Shown piece by piece: positions 42,896 through 54,500 of a stretch of 54,500 nucleotides of DNA. Below the pieces are notes generated by a model, which ran no database searches, was not told where the DNA came from, and saw only the letters and a list, made by a program, of their open reading frames with translations. Position 1 is the first letter of the stretch. Every line of letters begins with the position of its first letter. A program made the position numbers and the translations under genes. The stretch is from Glandiceps talaboti (lineage: Eukaryota; Hemichordata; Enteropneusta; Spengelidae), in assembly GCF_964340395.1 (NCBI RefSeq), contig NC_135563.1, positions 13,981,151 through 14,035,650 on the forward strand, written 5' to 3'.

Positions 42896-44695
42896 TCTAA
42901 TTCTTGTGGCTCCACCGATATGACAGTAACTTATGGCTCCACTGATATGACAGTGACTGTTATGGCTCCACCGATATGACAGTAACTGTTATGGCTCCAC
43001 TGATATGACAGTAACTGCTGTGCCTCCACTGATATGACAGTAACTGTTATGGCTCCACTGATATGACAGTGACTGTTATGGTTCCACTGATATGACAGTG
43101 ACTGTTATGGCTCCACCGATATGACTAACTGTTGTGGCGCCACTGATATGACAGTAACTGTTATTGCTCCACTGATATGACAGTAACTTATGGCTCCACT
43201 GATATGACAGTAACTGCTGTGCCTCCACCGATATGACAGTAACTGTTATATGGCTCCACTGATATGACAGTAACTGTTATGGCTCCACTGATATGACAGT
43301 AACTGCTGTGCCTCCACTGATATGACAGTAACTGTTATGGCTCCACCGATATGACAGTAACTGTTATTGCTCCACCGATATGACAGTAACTGTTATGGCT
43401 CCACTGATATGACAGTAACTGTTATGGCTCCACCGATATGACACTAACTGTTATGGCTCCACCGATATGACAGTAACTGTTATGGCTCCACTGATATGAC
43501 AGTAACTGTTATGGCTCCACCGATATGACAGTAACTGCTGTGCCTCCACTGATATGACAGTGACTGTTATGGCTCCACCGATATGACACTAACTGTTATT
43601 GCTCCACTGATATGACAGTGACTGTTATGGCTCCACCGATATGACAGTAACTGCTGTGCCTCCACTGATATGACAGTGACTGTTATGGCTCCACCGATAT
43701 GACACTAACTGTTATTGCTCCACTGATATGACAGTGACTGTTATGGCTCCACCGATATGACACTAACTGTTATGGCTCCACTGATATGACAGTGACTGTT
43801 ATGGCTCCACCGATATGACAGTAACTGTTATGGCTCCACCGATATGACAGTAACTGCTGTGCCTCCACTGATATGACAGTGACTGTTATGGCTCCACCGA
43901 TATGACACTAACTGTTATTGCTCCACTGATATGACAGTGACTGTTATGGCTCCACCGATATGACAGTAACTGCTGTGCCTCCACTGATATGACAGTAACT
44001 GTTATGGCTCCACTGATATGACAGTAACTGGTTATGGCTCCACTGATATGACAGTAACTGTTATGGCTCCACTGATATGACAGTAACTGTTATATGGCTC
44101 CACTGATATGACAGTAACTGTTATATGGCTCCACTGATATGACAGTAACTGTTATGGCTCCATCGATATGACAGTAACTTATGGCTCCACTGATATGACA
44201 GTAACTGTTATATGGCTCCACTGATATGACAGTAACTGTTATGGCTCCACTGATATGACAGTAACTTATGGCTCCACTGATATGACAGTAACTGTTATGG
44301 CTCCACTGATATGACAGTAACTGTTATGGCTCCACCGATATGACAGTAACTGTTATATGGCTCCACTGATATGACAGTAACTGTTATATGGCTCCACTGA
44401 TATGACAGTAACTTATGGCTCCACTGATATGACAGTGACTGTTATGGCTCCACTGATATGACAGTAACTGTTATGGCTCCACCGATATGACAGTAACTGT
44501 TATGGCTCCACTGATATGACAGTAACTGTTATGGCTCCACCGATATGACAGTAACTGCTGTGCCTCCACCGATATGACAGTAACTGCTGTGCCTCCATCG
44601 ATATGACAGTAACTTATGGCTCCACTGATATGACAGTGACTGTTATGGCTCCACTGATATGACTAACTGCTGTGCCTCCACTGATATGACAGTAA
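42896..44695. repeat. 29-nt satellite with higher-order structure, about 60 copies
   Basis: The unit is GGCTCCACTGATATGACAGT + AACTGTTAT. Variants have CACCGATATG, GACACTAAC, GTGACTG, GCTGTGCC, or 25-nt and 31-nt lengths. From about 43510 to 43985 the variants recur in the same order every four units (about 116 nt), a higher-order repeat. Each unit holds the palindrome ACAGTAACTGT. A 17-nt part matches the SINE at 47505-47618. Confidence 0.95.
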
Positions 44696-47171
44696 CCATG
44701 GAAATATCAGTAGGTGATACTTCCATGCAGTAACTAATACAACATACAAGAGCACAAAATTTAAACACTGGCCCTGAAAGGATCAACATTGAAAGACATC
44801 ATACTTTTACTTGTTGCACACTGTTATTTATTGACATCATTGTCTTCAATTACAATTTCATGACAAAATTACTAGATAAAACAAAATTATTGTACTTTTG
44901 TTTCATTGTAAAAGTGGTGCATCCAATCCAACACTCCAAATCATAGCCAACACCACAATACGTAAATTAATATCAAATATGTATTTAAGAAAATGATAAT
45001 ACCCACTTAAAATATACAGTGCAAAAATCTATTTTTTATTTGTTTCAGATATAATTTTTTCTCAAGACAGTAACAACACAAATTATAACACTTTATTTTT
45101 AACAGATTTATTTAACATCAGCCATTGACAATAGGGTTGTTTCACCACTTGGTGGCGCTGTATCGATCCATGCTTCCTGTAGTTGTCAGGGGGCCATGCT
45201 CTCCATCCTCCACTGAACAATACATGTATATGTTCACAACGGGCAAGACTTACTCAATCGTCCATCAAAAACTTTGACGACTTTTTGTATCACACTCACT
45301 TGTTTAGTTTTGTGTCATTTCTTTGTCTATTATACAATATGTGGGAATCGGGATAAAAGCTATCAAAAAACTAAATTTCATAAGCATGGCCATAATAAAA
45401 TTGATGGAAGTTTTTTAACCCCCGACTCCCAACATACTGGTACCTGCTAGACTTACAAGCTGTTGTTCTTTTCATGTCAATGAATCTAAACACTAGTTTC
45501 ATCAGCTGATAAGATGCATAAACATTTAGATCATTTTAGGTGAACCTTTGTTTCCATTAGTAATGACACATGATTTGTCTACAAGTGATGTCCATACTGA
45601 CCATACTGTGTGCATCTAACATCTCTGTACACTGTCTATGATAGAGTAGATACAGCTAGCTGCCACTGCAGTACATGAAACCAACAACCACAAACAAAGC
45701 TTTGCCAAAGATGACATGGTGATTGAAATTGCCAATAGTGTTGTCCTGATTGCTTATCAATTGTCTGAGGGCGTTAGCAGACGTGAATTGATACAAATCA
45801 ATGTTTGTTTTGATGCTTGCATATTTCATATTTTTCACACCCTATCAAGATTAAACATGAAGTTATTGCTATACAGCCCCTTTCAGGCAAAGAGGTAGCA
45901 AAATTTGGATCCCAACTGCCAAACTCTCCTCTTGAGTATGAAGACTCTCAATAAAACATGATCATTCAAATGTTGAGTCATTCTCACAAACATCGCAAAA
46001 ACAGACCTATTGGTAAAATGTAAATCTGAAATTCAGGACAAAAGATACCCTTTAACAGCTGATGGAGCTTACACTAAAATAAGTAAGAAGGTGAGGATAC
46101 AGAATAAGTTCAAAATCTATACAACATTGGCTACATCTGTTATATATTTCATACCATATACACAGAGGTGATGTTTAAATTGTAACACTCCTAAATGCAG
46201 ATGTGTGTGTGTTATGGTACTTTATCTATTTCTTATAAATTCGGCATATAAGAGATCAGACACTGTGCAATACATATAGTCATTTCAGTATCACCATGCT
46301 ATGTCAAAATATCTATCCGTGCTGTTAAAGTATGCAAGAATACCTAGATTCTAAAAATAAATGAAATGTTAAGATTGTACATTTTATACAAAATTTGAGA
46401 TTGTATTTGGTCAACGTATGTGGAGTGAGAAGCTTTGTTACAGACATTCATTTCAGTTCCGAAAAGTAATCACCTAAAAAGTTTCAAATAAGAGTACATA
46501 TGTACCCAAAATAAAATTTTAACATCGCACTTTGCTTTACATGAAGTGGCTTAAGAATACTTTTTTTTTTCTGTCAGTCAGTGCATTCAAACAGCATTTA
46601 AACAATCTACAAAGACATTTATACTCTGTGCTGAGTTAATATCGGGGAAAAAATGGCACATGGAAGACAATGTGAGTGGCAAGTACATTTTACAGTGACT
46701 GTCAAGTACACACAACTACTTTGTTTACTCTTTGCGAATCAGTGATACAGATATTGATAATTCCTCGATGAGTCTTATTGATATATATATATATCTACTG
46801 TCTATAGATCTATAAAATCTGGATATTGTCACCATCATTGTGGTCCCATGCCGTCAAACAGCAAAGCACATTTTGGACTGGAATCTTAGCTGTAGCAGCA
46901 AATATACTTCAAACAACTAATCACAAATTTTGTTATGTGAAATTTGTTGCAAATCTAAGTCCAATCTTTAAGCCAAGTAAGCAGTATACCATACAGAAAA
47001 TACAAGATAACTTTCTTGTATATGTAAATCTCAAATGTCAAAGTCAGACTTTGTATTTTAACAAGCAGTTTTACCATACAGCATGGTAAGCCATAAGTGT
47101 GTTACAAGTATGAAATTGTGTATAAAATGTACAATCTTCTTGTTATTTCAGAAAGAATCAGCTGAGCAGAC
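44696..47171. other. Region 3' of GOT1 (3' UTR or intergenic)
   Basis: No coding sequence recognised. Candidate - strand AATAAA signals lie at 44827-45112, and a CTCF-like motif is at 45145-45158. An (AT)n run is near 46781. Confidence 0.5.
45145..45158 (+). promoter_or_regulatory. CTCF-like motif
   Basis: CCACTTGGTGGCGC matches the bilaterian CTCF core (CCASYAGRKGGCRS) at 13 of 14 positions. It sits between the two convergent genes. Sequence match only. Confidence 0.3.
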
Positions 47172-47177
47172 TTTATT
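47172..47177 (-). promoter_or_regulatory. Candidate GOT1 polyadenylation signal
   Basis: AATAAA on the - strand lies about 33 bases after the stop codon, which would give an unusually short 3' UTR. Further candidates on the same strand are at 45107-45112, 45092-45097, 45035-45040 and 44827-44832, so longer 3' UTRs of 2.1-2.4 kb are also possible. Confidence 0.4.
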
Positions 47178-47209
47178 TTCTCTACTTCAGCAGTAAAACT
47201 AAAGCTAAC

Positions 47210-54405
<7,196 letters not shown>

Positions 54406-54500
54406 CTGATGGAAAAATATAAGTGTTTGAATCAATAAATCATAAAAACACCTTATGGCAAACAATCATGGCAAAATTAAACATGTTATTTTATTCTAGT

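Noticed and set aside
42896-44695. Possible CRISPR array (29-nt repeats)
   Set aside because: No spacers; the whole 29-nt unit repeats directly, as in a satellite.

Overview
This is a 54.5 kb piece of an animal nuclear genome. The DNA is AT-rich, introns are long (up to about 12 kb) with GT..AG borders, and there are many minisatellites, (TG)n tracts, fold-back elements and LINE remnants. The protein matches, and a single gene that resembles both vertebrate LDB1 and LDB2, suggest an invertebrate bilaterian, probably marine. I cannot name the species.

Two conserved genes face each other tail to tail. (1) A LIM-domain-binding protein gene (LDB / CLIM / Chip / NLI) lies on the + strand from about 5.9 to 38.7 kb. 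I traced ten coding-exon positions with compatible splice phases. The full-length isoform is about 436 aa and carries the dimerisation domain, the LDB/Chip conserved domain (LCCD), a basic nuclear localisation signal and the LIM-interaction domain. (2) A cytosolic aspartate aminotransferase gene (GOT1) lies on the - strand from about 54.4 down to 47.2 kb. Seven 3' exons are present, giving the last 312 residues with the PLP lysine. Its 5' exons lie beyond the right edge.

The LDB gene has two unusual traits. First, it appears to encode alternative N-termini. A distal first exon at 5.9 kb, with an optional 45-nt exon at 8.4 kb, gives an LDB1-like start. An ATG at 13,567 that reads straight through the exon 3 acceptor gives an LDB2-like start. 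Second, the 90-nt exon encoding the start of the LCCD is present twice in tandem (33,409-33,498 and 33,617-33,706). The copies have the same length and phase and 23/30 identical residues, and 13 codons differ only silently. This looks like an undescribed pair of mutually exclusive exons in the SSBP-binding part of LDB, with a long UG repeat just downstream.

Layout: 1-5.9 kb non-coding with a fold-back element and a 60-nt tandem array; 5.9-38.7 kb LDB exons and introns; 38.7-44.7 kb intergenic, with several tandem arrays ending in a roughly 1.8 kb, 29-nt satellite with higher-order structure; 44.7-47.2 kb the GOT1 3' side; 47.2-54.4 kb GOT1 exons and introns with a tRNA-like SINE, a 38-nt array and a LINE 3' end. 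The SINE at 47.5 kb contains, side by side, the core of the 52-nt array at 28 kb and the core of the 29-nt array at 43-44.7 kb, so both satellites may descend from that SINE family.

LDB is a nuclear scaffold for LIM-homeodomain/LMO complexes and GOT1 is a metabolic enzyme. I see no functional tie between them, but their human orthologues both lie in 10q24.
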